The notes under the pieces: model-generated | Database searches by the model: none | Seen by the model: the letters and a program-made list of their open reading frames with translations, nothing else | Told to the model about the DNA's origin: nothing | Translations under genes and position numbers: made by a program | Origin: Spodoptera frugiperda | Lineage: Eukaryota; Arthropoda; Insecta; Lepidoptera; Noctuidae | Length of the DNA: 64,000 nt | Reading direction: 5' to 3' | Assembly: GCF_023101765.2 (NCBI RefSeq) | Contig: NC_064226.1 | Location: 13,399,251 to 13,463,250, forward strand | Part shown: piece after piece, positions 24,501 to 39,500 of the stretch | Layout of the letters: each line of letters begins with the position of its first letter | Numbering within the stretch: position 1 is the first letter of the stretch

Positions 24501-27500
24501 CCAAGACCCTTACCTGCCAGTCAAACTTACGACCACTTGACAAACAGTCCGAGGCAATGAAACTAAATCTTCTAATTATTGCGACTTGTAAACATAATAT
24601 CTAAACATTATCCTTAAAGCCAAGATACGCTTCAATTCAAACATTATCTCCCACATTTAAAACACAAAGGAAGTACACAGAATCTTCACCAACCGAACAT
24701 TAATTCCGATCGATAGCCACAAGCCACAAGCCCACAATGACATCATCAGTCTACATTATTAAGACAGTACACTCAGTTCTTGGACTGCAGTAGCTATTAA
24801 GTTATTAATATTCCAGACTCGTTTGAAACGATGGTAATAATTACACCACTTTTTGTATAAAAATAGCTTATTGCCATCCGTGTAATAGTCTTCATGAAGT
24901 CACTAACGTCTTCATAATGCGTTCTTTCTCATAAAAATTTGCAGAACGTGCTTTGATGGGCTGCTTGCTTAGAATCATAATGTGGTCTTGTAGGTCAGAT
25001 GGGGATTATCTTAATTTCTCTTTTGTTTTTGCAATGAGTAAATTAAGGGATACCCGGAGCTGTGGACCACTCGTACCTAGCGGGTTACCGCGGCTCTGGC
25101 TCGAAAAGAAGGAATAGGAACGGAGTGGTTTTTAGGCAATAAGAGTCTGTCACTCTCGCTTCACCCAAGGCGGGAGAAGTCATTGGACTGCTAAATAAAA
25201 TATCAATATGTACCTACCTAAGGCAAGCTTTCCTCGACTTTACTTCTAAATCAATATTAAAAACGACAGCCCAACTAATTACTTACCTTTTCAAACGTAC
25301 TTCAATAATACCCATTCTGTCATTTTTATACAAATCTTTATAATAGGGTCCTACAATGTTCATTTTCTAAGGAGTTCTTAAGATGAGAGTGTATTTACCT
25401 AACAGTTGCTCACATGAATAAGCACGACCCGAGGAACATCACTGAATGAACAGTTGAGTAAACTTGAGTAGGCACTCTTCAAGTGCGGTCCTTAGTTTGC
25501 CGTTGGGATAAGGAAAATGTCCTTTTTGTTATGACATTACTAACCTTGACGACATCACGCTAAGTGGGTTTGTAATTGTGTCAGGTGGTGTTAGTTATGA
25601 GACCTGAAATTGTGTACCTAATAGTTTGAATAGAAATAGTAAAATCTCTGAATCTCTTTCTCTCTCTCGTTAGTTATTTAGGGCCCTTTTCCTGTCAAGC
25701 GTTGACTCGTACCCGCGCGCGGATTTGGTCTGCTTGCAAGCTGCACGCATCCTATGATTTCATACATGTTTTTCGTATAATGCAGGCATCACGCTTGGAG
25801 AATGCAGATTGAGATTCACCCGCGTGTTCACTATTCATATTGTGTCCCACATTAGGGGACGTCCATTAATCACGTGAGACTCAATTGGGGGAGGGGGGTT
25901 CGACAAAAATCACGAAACATCACAAGAGGGGACGGGGGACTTTACTAAAATATCACGTGTATTTATTTTTTCACGCTAAGTGGGTTTTTAAACCTTAAAA
26001 CGGGGTGTAGTGTTAGAATTTGTCACATCCTCATAAAAGAGTATGAATAGAATTATAATTATGCATTTCTAAACTTAAATCAATTTAGATGATATCTCTG
26101 TCGTTAGTTACTTAAGGCCCTTTTCTGTATTTCACGCGTGTTGTTAGCCCCACGCGGGTTTGATCACCACATGTCACCAAGGGGGAGGGGGGCGCAAAAA
26201 ATCGTTGAAAAACATCACGTGATTAATGGAGGACCGCTTAGCTAGAATATTTTGTATATCATTTCACTTACGATTATACCCGAAATTTTAAGACAAAACT
26301 CATTAAAACAATAAAAGTCAAAACAACAACGTATTAGTGTTTAGGTTTTGTACAAAAACATTTTCTAATTTAGACAAAAGCCATTAATAATGAATGGTTA
26401 ACGTTACAAATGGTTGTTCATTAGACGTTTTTTATCGTAAAGTAATTATGAAACAAAGTTGGCGTTAAATGTTCGTTCGGTCGGTTTGTTCGTGACCTCA
26501 TTACGAAGGATACAAACAGATTATAATTGGGTAAACTTAATCAAAGCTTTAATGAATACTGAATTAAAACTATATTTTGTAAAGATTCTTAATTTGTGTA
26601 ATACAATAAATAATTCAATGGTGTTAAATCCCGGGTTATCAAAGTCAAAGTCAAAGGATTTATTTGCTAATGAATACAGTTACATACAAGGTGTTACAAA
26701 ATGCTACTTTCAACTTTTGAACCTGACTAATTTCAATGAATGCACATAATTCATAACTATGAAGTCTGGAAATACCTTTTCTTACCTAACATTAAAGGTT
26801 ATTACAAACCTAAAGAGCACCTACTCGGTATTGTACGGGCCTGAGAATAATGAGCAAGAGTAGCTCGCCACCCGACCAGAACTGGCCCCATGAGTACGGC
26901 GCGTTGTGATTCGCGTGCTCCACTAACAGCCATCACAACACCGCAGATGGAGCCCAATGGGCTGATGCCAGATGCGGAGCCGTGAAAGACCAGATGGGGG
27001 TTGTTGGGATCGAAGTTTTTAATCAGTTAGGGTCTGACACTCCCTTTCGGCTTACTTAAGACGGGAAAAGTCATTGGATGATTTTCCCCTCAAAATAAGA
27101 ATCTACTCTTTATTTTATCACAAACAACAGAATCCATCAGTACCTATAATAATATAGATTTATTTACTAAAGACAAATAGTCAATGTAAATAGTACTAAA
27201 CCCTCTTTCATGTTCCAGTAACTCCCCCGGGAGAAGATAAACCGAGTGCGAGATTATTTAGACATTTGTCGCGCGTGACTGCGTGACGCTAGCGTAAATA
27301 TTTTGTTCACGTATGAAGTAAAAACATAAATTCAATTCAGTGTTACAGAACAATATCTGAGAGAGATAATAGTTCACTAGTACAGTATTCTATAAATAGA
27401 TACGATGAATAAATATTAATTTATTCTACCGAGTATTTTATTCTATGTTCAGGCATCAGAAATTAAATTCATTTCTGATCCCTGAACATACCAATTTAAC

Positions 27501-30500
27501 ATTAAGTTTTAATTTTTAGCTTGAACAGAACTAAATTGTAAACGAAACTTCAGTAAAATAAACATAATAAACCTTTTCATACAAAATCTCTAAAAATAAC
27601 ATAAACCTTTTTACCCATTGTTAAAGTATTTGCTCTCAGAATAATATGAGCAAACACTAGTCTACACGCTACAATTTAAGCTAACCTTGCCTTGCCTGTT
27701 TGCTTTTACTTTTGTCCAATAAATGGTACTCTCCTAACCCTAAAGCTGCAAACATAAGGGTACTATCGACCCACGGAAACCAGGCCAAGGGCGGCTTAGC
27801 TGCGAGTCGCTAAACCCCCATTTGTTGCGCTGGTCTTAAAGTCCATGAGAACCGAAAAAGTCGGTGGAAATTAGAATGAAGTGTCGGCACGTGGAACGCT
27901 GAGGGTCAGGCTAATATTTTACTGAGAAACTCGTCTGTCAATAATAGATTTGCTGTCGGAAACCTTGATTTAAGTACCTACTTCATTTCCATTTTCATCT
28001 TTAAAAATGTCTTGTTATAAGTCACTGAGGTTTTGTTCCAAAATGTAGCTCAACAAAGACAAAGTAAAAGCATAATTATCACACAAACCAGAAAATAATG
28101 TAAACTAAATAAACACCTACACAGAAATATTGAAAACCACATTGAACTGACGTACCGAACATTAATTATAACAACGGAAAAACAATACGGCTTCGACTCA
28201 CAAATACGAAAACAAGAAACGGGAACAGTTTAACAAAATCCGAAGCAATTAAAACTTCAAAATTCTAAACTTATCGGCGCGGGTGTACCAAAAATCTAAT
28301 TTACTTGAATTAAATGGAGTTGTGTTCCCATTTTATTTTAGCCCAAGGCCAAGATTCAGGGATAACAATGAAATATGAATTGGCGAAAGTTTGTGATCCC
28401 GATGAAAAGTTGGCCACCCATAATAAACGCAGTGCGAAGTAGGGGGTCCCTGCGACCCAAGGTCGTCGGGACACGATCAATAGCGGTGCCTTGGGACCCC
28501 AGCTGTTTGCATCCAACAAAAGGATCACAACATACTGTGTGTAGGTATAGGTATAGGTAGGAACAAAGCTTTTAAATCTCTTCATTCGTATTTGATTGGA
28601 GTGTTTTTCTCGGAAAAGAAAGGGAGGAAATATTTGTTTTGTTTTGTAAAATAAAACCTACCACAGACTTGGATTTACAGGCCGAAGTTATTTGTTGTTT
28701 GTTTTATCCATAGTTTAACTATATTTTTTCCAATAACTTTTACTATGTAGACAAGTAACTAAGCAGATATTTGGGCCATGACACGGTTTATACATGCAGT
28801 GTGGCGGTAAATCTCCTTCTCGCAACGAAACTTATACGGCTTCAGATTACCCCACAGTCTTACAAAGTTACAGCCGGGTTTGGCATCAGAGACCTTATAA
28901 AATTACGTGGATAATTTCTGAATTGCTGCGAAGATTTATTACAGTCCAACCATTTATCACTTCAGGACACTTTATCTACTACTAGCTTTTGCGCACCTGC
29001 AGCTTCTCACGCGTTATATCCGGAGTTATTATAAATGTACACCTTCCTCTTGAATCTACCTATTAACAAAAACCTCGTCAAAATCTATTGCGTAATTTTT
29101 AAGATCTAAGCATACAAACACATAGACTGTGGAAAGCGACTTTGTTTTATATTGTATTCTTAACTAATCGTTTTTTTAGATCCAAATAATAACAAGCGAA
29201 CTATACGGTACTTCAATACGAATTCATATAATTAAGAAAAAAAAATCGAATAGAAAGACAGGAAAAGCGATATTATTTTGTCTTTTTTATAAATGAACCT
29301 TTCATTACGTTTTATGGTATCGACCGACAATCTGTGGCAGATTCAAGTGCAGTAGGGTGGAATTAATGTATGATTCGCTGTTGAACGTAGCTCTGTTATG
29401 TTGTACGAAACATAAAATGAAATGGGACATTTTATTGACTGTGATAGACTTTTGTTTACATTCGAAGTTGCAAAACTGGAGTTAAATTAACTAAAAATCA
29501 CGGTTTACTCACGTATATTAATGGAGAAAAGCTCTATTAGTTTCGAGTCACAGTCGAACTCTTCATCATGAGCAGCGTGCGCGACGTCGCGTCGCCGCGG
29601 TTGTGCAATTTTTAGTTAATTTAATATATCTCACGATATTTATTATAAAAAAAAAAAACTGAAGTTAAAATGGAAAGTATTTTATGACCAATGTAAAATG
29701 TGCAAAACAAAATTAATTATTAATGTTACGTTTATGCTAATTGATTTCTTCTTAAAACAGACACCAGAAAAACAAATCAAAAATGGTTTCTAAGAATGTG
29801 GGCAACATTTTCACAGCATAAAACCTCTTCATTTGCCAAAACAAATTAATAAGTAGAACAAACAGCTGACGAAAATTGTACAGAGAAACAACTTTGTCAG
29901 CAACTCAATGTTGAAGGCTTTTACAATGAAATGTGAAGTGTCAACACAAAGCGTGGTGTTAATGTGGTAGGCACATATTAATTAAATAATGTACGGCTGC
30001 CATCGTTGACGTTAATTAATTCTACCACAAAGGCAAAAGGAGAAATTATAATTATATAACTAGGTGTTGGTTTATTTCTCGTTGTTATGACTGCTTTGCT
30101 TGTAGTTCAAGATTTAGACTTAAGACTATGAATGTTCCGAGAGTACAGCGCGTCGCCTCAAAGAGCCTTTGGTACACCACAGATGGGGCCCAGTAAGTCT
30201 AATGCCTGACTCAGAGCTGCAGACTACCTAGCGAGTTAACCGAGGCTCTGGCTCGAAGAGCAGAGTAGGAACGGTTTTTAGTCTGTAAGAGTCTGACACT
30301 CCTTCTCGCATCACCCAAGACGGGAGAAGTGATCGGATGATTTTCTCACCTCAAAAATTAGCTATGGACGTTCTCTACAAAAGAGGTGTTGCCATAATCT
30401 CAGCAGGTAAAGATCGTATTTTAAAAAGTACGTTTATCACAGATACTGTCCGATCTCTGTCAAACGTGTAGTCTCTTAGTCAGTCATTATGAATGGTATA

Positions 30501-33500
30501 ATTATCCTGTTCTTTGTAGTTCATAAAAGACAAAAGATTTTCACAATATATATGACAAAGGTACAAAGGGCTCTACTAATGAACGTCATGAACGTGTAAA
30601 ATACACCACTGAACAGAGCAATAAATGTGTTTGAAATCTCTTTGAACATCACTGAATCCGAGAAACCAAAAAATCTCTTTGATTTTGTAACAAATCATCA
30701 AACATTTGTTTCTTTTCTATATTTAGAATAGTATCCATAAATTAGACCAAGCACGGATTGATGAGGGTTTATCCGACTCAGATCGGACCGGACGCTGGAC
30801 GAAAAAGGACTGTCCTGATTTTATCGAGAGAAATCATGGAGTGCTTACTTAAGGGAATTTACTTTTATCCGAGTCGAAGATAATGTCACATTGTTTGAAA
30901 AAGATTGGGGACGAAAGTTGGTACAGAATTATACCTTTGTGACTTACGATCATAAAGTTTTTAACCATCTTTGACCTTTTCTTGCTATTAGCTCTTGATC
31001 ATTTTTTTCTTAACGACAAGTTTGTTCCCTTTAGAGTCGTATTCTAAGATGTGATAATCTGATTTGGTCTACTGTGTAATTGTGCCCTAACAGTAGCAAT
31101 AAATGTATCCTTTACTGCTTACTTTTATCATTATACATTAGGTTTCGAGCCGGAAAAACATCAGTCTGAAAAAGCCAGATCTCAAAAAAATTACAGGCAT
31201 CTTGTTTATATATTTAATTATTCTACAAACAAGCCAGTAAAAAAACTATACCCTATTATAAAATACACAGACACGACATAATCCTACAAAATGTACCACC
31301 AGCATAATAAATAACACTAGAACAGAAATGATTCATTGCTCGCAGCTTGAAGCCTCGACAGCTCGACAGGTCGACAGCTGGTAGACTATTTAATTCAGAG
31401 CTCCAGCCAATCTCGACGTGAAATTGATTTACGTCAAGGTGTTGCAAAATAATTATTACATTGACGTTCACTGGCTGCGAAACTTGTCACAATTTAATTA
31501 TTTCGCTGTCGTTTGTCGTTATTATGGATATATTTTAAGCCATTTTTATTCGAATCTTGTGTGTGTGTGTGTGTTGTGCTGGTATTTTAATTGTGTTTAG
31601 GTAGTTTTGGTGGGTTAGTTAGTTTTTGTGATTTCTGTACAGTAATAAATTACAATTTATTGTTACAAGGTTACGGTATGGAATACTGTGGTATTAATAT
31701 TGTTTAATAATGCATTAGCATTGTTTCTTCAATCCTTTGTAACTAAAACGTCAAAACACAATAAATGATAGTTGAACTTTGTCCAACAATTATTCACAAA
31801 AAGCCACAACTAACCAAGTAAAATGGAATGCTTTAATTAAAACCAGTGGCGTATGAATTAATAATACGAATAATAAATCGCTCTTTTGCATAAATATGCA
31901 TCATAGTAAAATGTGGGTGTATTATGTGCCAACGTTTTGAATGCAAAGTAAGTACTAGAAGTTGCTAACTATTCCCACGCTTCGCTGAATGCTTGGAAAC
32001 TTATCCTGCCCCTGCTAAAGTAAAGTTGTCGATGGATGATTAATTGGTTCTTGATTACCCATACTATAACTATACCCAAGATCTATCTTAATTTAATGAA
32101 GTCAATCCTTGCTTGATTATTTTTAATATCAATTGGTGTGGTTGGTTTACACTTCTCTAATTGAACTTCATTTTTTGTGGGGGAAAATCATCCACTCACT
32201 TCTCCTGCCTTGGGCGAGGTGTGAGGGATGTCAGACTCTTACTGACTAAAAACCCCCCAGTTCCTACTTCTGGTTTTCGAGCTAAAGCCTCGCTAGATAG
32301 TCCGTAACTCCGCAAAACTAACATGAAACTAAAATTAACTGTATCAGCGGTACTTACTTTATTTGAGCACAAAAGTAAAGCCAAGAGTGGCGCCACTGTC
32401 GCTTTTGGGGACCCTTTAGATATTAAAGTCTATTCTAGTTTAATAAATATTCAGACTTGAGCACCAAATAAACATCGTTTATAGACTTAAATGACAAACA
32501 AATACATAATATACATAGCACTAAACTCCATTGACATTTGGTACAAGAAAAAGACCTTCTTAGCATACGGTCTTTAGAGATTCAAATAAAACTGTATGAA
32601 TAATGGAGTAGGAACAACGGTTCTATTTGGAAACTCATTAATATTGGATAGAATGGTAATACGGAATGGTTTTCTTCTTTTCCAATTATGCTAAACTCAT
32701 AGGCTTTGGAAGGACTTTCAATTTCTGCGTAGTTAGTTAATTTTTGTCAGATAATGGACATAAAATGGCTGTTAGATGTTTTAAAATTAAGTTTTATACT
32801 TGTATTAGTATTGGTGGCTACCGAGCTGGTTTCAGTCCGGTTAAAATTAAGACTCTTTTATTTAAAACTAGGTAAAGCGCGATCTTTAGGATGAAAAAAG
32901 GAAGAACCCCTAAAACTAGGCACTCTTTGAAAGTTTCCGCTATTGTCACAAAAAAACACTGAGACAATGAACAAATGAAAAGTAAATGACAATGCCAGAA
33001 TCTCTATAGACCTTTGCCCCACCAAAAAATATATCGTACAGGCATGCCAAATGTAGCATTCAATTGCTGCTCTATTAGTGATAACTAAAAACATGATTAA
33101 AAGCCTTTAGAGCTTGCGGTTTCTATATAAATCTAAGAACAAAATATTACATTTAGGTTAGGTACCAGTTTAGATTCATTGCAGTTATAATGGTAGAAAT
33201 AATTAAATTAAGTGCTTTATATTATTACAATGCTATCATAGGGGGTTTATATGAAAGGAAGGAATGTCATCACCAATATCACCTTTAGTAATCCTACTTT
33301 TAATTCATAGTCATAACGAAACAACAATGTAAACAGAACAGGCAGAGCGAATGTCAAATAATGACTTTTTGGACGTAACTGACAGTCTAATTTTGCGTTT
33401 GATCTGATGCCCTAAGGACACGGAGGAAAATAGGACTGAAAGAGAATAAAAAAATAAATTAACTAACAGTATGTATTTATACCAAATTCATATTAAAATC

Positions 33501-36500
33501 AGTACACGTTGGTATTAATAAATCCTTTTTCTAGTGATATGACTCTTTGTGTTACTTTTGCAAGCGTACTAAGAATACGCACATGGTCGCGATAAATGAC
33601 AGGAAGTAGGCCTTGGGTTTTTTTAAATTCTTTTTAGATCTAATTTTTATCCGCAACTTTATCAGAATAATAATTAAGTAACCAAGGGTCTTATTTTCAT
33701 TGCATAATATTGATTAATTTACATTTCTCGTACATTGATGAAATCTAAGTGGGGCAGGATCTGGCATTGTCACTTATATGAGCTTACCTCATAAATTACC
33801 TAATTAATAAATAGAAGAGAATAAACCTTACATACGAATAAATATACAAAAGATCATTTGGCCTCGACTATTTTAAGAAAACGATTTTAACACACACATA
33901 TACAGACGTAATCTTTCCGGCGATATTACTACACCCTTAATTCGCTAGGCAGCAGGCGAGATATAATGACAGAGACAGTCTAATTTGGCGTTTGATCTGA
34001 TGCCCTAAGGACACGGAGGAAAATAGGACTGAAAGATAATTTTAACCTAATTTTTTCTTCATTTTAGTCGTTGGCAGAATAGGCACTCTAGTGATGTACG
34101 AAATAAATTATCATAGCTATTTACCTGTACTTGTCAATTAGTTCGCTTGTAGTTCAGTACTAACCTATTTTGAACCGCTTTCAGTTTTAGATATTGCCTG
34201 AATAAATATCACACTTTTACTAATAAATTTATAAATAAGATAAAACAATACAAACCTCTATCTGCATGACATATGGAAATAAAATAATTACAAAAAAAAT
34301 GCACGATGGGAAATTTAAACACGTAATGTTACTGAACAACCAGCTTCCATACAAATTAGATTAAACCATCCCATAAAATAGAATATCATCGTCCTTCTCG
34401 CCTAAAATGTAGAAACGGGTTTAGATGGCAGATAGCACCCACACCCAATTTTCAGTGGTTATGCTATTAGTCCCTCGTAATAGAGGTTCAGCCTATTACT
34501 AATATTATATTTCGGTTTAGAAATTGGCTCTTGTGATACTGAAACTTATGAGGTTATTAAAATGGTATAAAGCGTATAGAAACTAAGAAGTTTTATCATC
34601 ATCAACAGCCTAAAAGAAACCTCTACTGACTAAAGGCCTCTTCTTACACGGAGAAGGTTTGAGCATTAATCACCACGCTTGCTCAATGCGGGTTGGCATT
34701 TCAAACTTACAATTATAGATTTTTCTCACGATGTTTTCCTTCGCCGTTAGACTGTGGTGTCTAAATAATCTTAGAAAGTACATATAACTCGAAAAAATAC
34801 AGTTTTGTACATTTCCGTGGGCAGGTTTCGAACCCGCACCCTGGTGCATGAGAAGCGAGCGACTTAAACGTCCGAGTCATCACAAAATTTACATAGAAGT
34901 TTTGTTCAATCGTATATATTACGAAATAACAATATAATATGTTTAGTTATAAAGTACCTACACATATTATTACTTAAACAGAAAATTGTCTCTATTAGAT
35001 TCTTCTTATTAAAAACCTACATAATTCACATCTGACACCATCTTCAAAGATGGACTGTTTTTAATCAAATGCACGTCTCTGAAAAACGATTTTCATCTCT
35101 CTCCTCTTAAAAATAAGGTTGCAAATCTCTACATCATTCGAATGTAATCTTCTATGCCATTGACCCTGTTTCTGAGGTTAGTGAAATACATCTTCAACTT
35201 CATTTCAAGTTACCTCATCTCAATGAAAGTCATCTTTGTCAGGATCCATCAATCATGTCCTTCATTAATCCTGAAAACTTTTCCTCTGATTTATTTTTCA
35301 ATCAATTCGTTGAATTTACTTCGCGTCCTTTGAGATTACGTTTGAATACCGATTTTCAAGACGACATTTTAGGTTAAATTTTCAGATCGAAAAACAACTT
35401 CTGAATTTTTAAAAATTTGCTCACTCTTTATTATTTTGATGTCATTTACATATAGGAGAGCCATGCTTTGGCACGAATGGGCCTGCTGGACCAGAATGAT
35501 ACCATGGCCTCACAGAAAACAGATGTGAAACGACGCGGCCTAATTACTCCCTTTCCAAATCCCCGATTCCCCAACATCCCTTAAATTTCGAACCCCCAAA
35601 AAGCATTTGCAACGACTTTGATATTTCGGGTGTCTATTGGCGACGGTGATTGCTTACCATCAGGTACCATCTGCTCATTTATCGGCTTACACCATAAGAG
35701 AAACATACATTTGCTTACACGTTGAAAAATAACATCGATCGAAACCGAACCACAGACTGCCCATAAAATATTAACGATCAAGCATTAAGTACAAAACCGA
35801 AATATTGCCTGAATCCCAATCCATCACCCTTTTACTATGTAATCTGTTGAAAACCTACCTTACTTGAGTGCGCTTGAATAATGTAACACGTAACATGTTT
35901 TAATTATTATTACCGAAGCCCCGGTGCCCAAGGGTACGATCAGGATCAATACGGTGACCTTGAAATCGGTTCCGAACGAAAAATAAGGTTAGGGCCAAAA
36001 CACACGTGACAATTTTTATGTTGATCCCCGGATTGAAGTGCATTACTGGTTTTGACGGTGTTTACTGTTTATGTTCGAATAGTAAAATAATAGTCGGTGT
36101 ACCTACATAGAAAAAAAATAAACCGGTCGAATTGAGAACCTCCTCTTTTTTTGGAAGTCGGTTAAAAAGTTAAGTATTAATAGTAGTTGTTTTGTTAAGA
36201 TTATTTTTGAATATGAAGTATTTGAATTACTGTTAATTAACCTCTAAATAACTTCCTAAAACTTTTTAATTATTTCTATTTAAACATACATTCATCTAAA
36301 AAGTGATTGCGGCGCCAGTGACCACTTTCAAAAGCTACATTTCCTTACACGTAGCTTTAATATATTTTATGGTATTGAAAAGCAAAGGGAGCTCTTAGCT
36401 GAACAAAAGGTTGTATGAAAATGATAGATTGGTTTCGGATGAAGGGAATTTTAGCTGAAATGTTTCCGAATATTTGTTTGGAGCGTGGGTGTCGTATCTG

Positions 36501-39500
36501 CCAAGATTGGCTCTTTTATATTCGCGTAAGATGAGGTGGTAAAATGTATCAATATTTTATGTGCCACAAAATTTTATGGAAGCCTGAGCTGATAAATAAA
36601 GGTAAGAAATGATTGTACGTAGTTTTCAGCTAATTAATTGAACTCAGAGTCTTGAATCGATTCCTTTGTGCATCATTCAATAAATTCTGCAGCCTAACAT
36701 AACAAGATAAATCGAATTAGTTTTAGGCATAATAAAGGTAATGCACTAGAGAAAAATAAAATAAGAAAATATACTGATTGATTGCTCTCAGAAAATCGAC
36801 GTGAAAAAATGCTAATGTTGTGTTTCGTTGTGTGAGTGAAGTTGCCGGAAGCCCAATTACCACCCTTCCCAAACCCCGATTTTCCAACTTCCCTTAAATT
36901 CCTAACCCCCAAAAGGCCGGCAACGCACTTGTAACACCTCTGGTGTTTTGGGCGTCCATTGTGGCGGCAATTGCTTACCATCTGGTGATACGTCTGCTCG
37001 TTTACGTATATCATAAAAATAATTTCCTTATAGATTATTATTTATCATTTATAGACAGTATCATAGGTAATCAGGTTGGTATTCATCTAGATCGTGCGAT
37101 GAAAGTAATGGTCTATTAAGGGAAGCCATCAATTGTCTATGGAAAGTTACGAGGTCATTAACCAACAGGTAGACAGACATTTTGAAGGAAATCGTGAAAC
37201 TTTTTCAATAAAAGTAAATTGGTTCTGTCTGAATTTTATGCGTAGTTCCGTTTTCTTGTCAAGACAGTCGTTTGTGTGATTTAGTAGAGAAAAAAATGCG
37301 TGAGTGAATTTTTTTATGTATATCAGATTAGATTAAGGTCATATTAGTCTAACAGGTATAGGTAACTATCAATTTGTAGGTGGGATAAATTGAGGGTTCG
37401 ATCTTTTAGACATTTAAATAAATAAATATCAAGATAAAACGTGTACACCTACAATCTACCTAGCAACCCACCTAGACTCTACACAAAGAAGCTGGTGAAC
37501 GTATTCATGAAATTCATAGACATCACTTTGCTACGTACAACAAATTGTATTATATGTATTCATTATATTCAAGACATAAATTCAAATGTCCCATTCCATC
37601 TCACAAACAAAATAATAGATAGAAAATATATTATTTCGTAGCCTTTGTCGTAGCGCTGCTACGCCGTAGCTCGTAGCCTTTGAAATAAAATGTAACATGT
37701 AGTATTTGTACAGCTACGAAAACCGACAGCTTAACGTTTTGTCGGAGTAACGGATAGCTTATGTAAAGTCGGAGAGAGGGTCTAGTCTCACAAAGGAGTC
37801 TTAAAAAGGAAGTTATTCAGGCAAGTGAAAGCGATAACAAAGGTTCTATGTGTATTTCTTGAGAGCCTTGTTAAATGTATTGGGTGAACGGGTTGCCAGA
37901 AGTGTAGGGTCTTATATGGGTACACTATCTTTTACACAGGATCTGAAAGGGTTTACATACGTATGTAACATCATATCGTTGTACTAATCTTGATGTTATT
38001 CATTGAACTGCTATACTTTTCAACACTTAAGTATTTGATGTAACATTGCCAGAGCCTGAGCTCAATTCAAAACTCCCCATTACTAAGAATTTCAAGATCA
38101 GAATTCCCAAATATAATACAGAGCAGTATTTACTTGTGTGTGTTTCAATAAGAACGACCCACATATACTTACCGAAGCACTTTCATTGATGCCACTGGAG
38201 TTTGTAAAATAAGTTGTATTTTCAACCAACTGAAGATATTTTATCGTAACTTCGTTTGTTTATCTTGGTAAATTAAAGATAACAGTCCTAACTTCACAAC
38301 CCACACACATTGTGTAATCAACTGAAAACTGAAAAGTGTGTGTAGGTGTTACTTGATATTCGATTACAAACAACTTTCTTAATTTACTAGAACTTTTGTT
38401 CAGTAATTTTTGTTTAATATTCTCTATTCTTTATTTTAATTTAATTTAACTTGTGACCTCCAGATTTGTTTAGAGGTTGAAATAACGAAATCAGAGGAGA
38501 TTTTTAGTTCGATAGCTGGATCCAGCTAAATATTAAGGCAAGCCACATGTAATTAAAGAGTCTGACACTCACTTTCGCCTCGCCCAAGGCGGGAGAAACC
38601 ATTGGATAATTTTCCCCCTTAAAAAAAGCCACATGTAATGCCCCAACTACTGCAAGCGTTCAAAGGCCACGGTAACCACTCACCATCAGGTAGGCCGTGG
38701 ACTTCCATGCCACTGTCGCGGTATAAAAAAATAGCACATTTGTGTTATCTAGAACTGACTTGAAAGTTAAATTAGAAAACATTTATATTCATAGTTACAA
38801 TACAATAAAATTACAAATTAATTTGATATTTTTGTTATTATAATTGCAAATTGTGATAAGTACTATTAATATATTTTATACTACTTACTGATTTGTTTCG
38901 TTAATATACATTAATCAAGTTGAGGTCATTTTCAGACCAAACCATAGCTGACTGAAACCCAATTAATATCACAAACCGCAGTTTCGACACGTAATCAAAT
39001 GAAGTGGTCAATAGGGATGATGATGGGGTATGAAAAGTAAAAATCTATTTAGTCCGTCCGTTAGGTAATGAAAAAATATTACACACGGTTTTTTTTCTAT
39101 TTTGGCATATAAGATAACAAAACTTAGATAAAACGAATCGGTGGGAGGCTACGTCACTATCCAGTATAAAACGTACTCAAAAGTGGCCTCACACGATATT
39201 TCAAATAGATAGCTATCTTCGAAAGTATTTATTTCCGTGAGAAAATAAAAAATACGTGTCTAATATTTTAAAACTATCTACAAGACGGACATTAAAATAA
39301 AAATTAGTCATCTACCCTATTCCAGGTCCGGTACAGTGTTATTGAGTTTCTCAGAAATAGCTAGATGTTTGTGCGTCAATCACGCTGAAACTACTGAACG
39401 AAGCCTCAAAGGCTTGATATACAGATTATCAGATACTTTTTATCCCACCATTTAATTTGGTTTTCCAATAAAAAATTGTGCTCGTCTCGTGAACGGAATT

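Noticed and set aside
31559..31574. GT microsatellite
   Set aside because: Real but short and ordinary.
36694..37014. 106-codon minus-strand ORF
   Set aside because: Runs antisense through a family D retroelement copy with no known protein motif.
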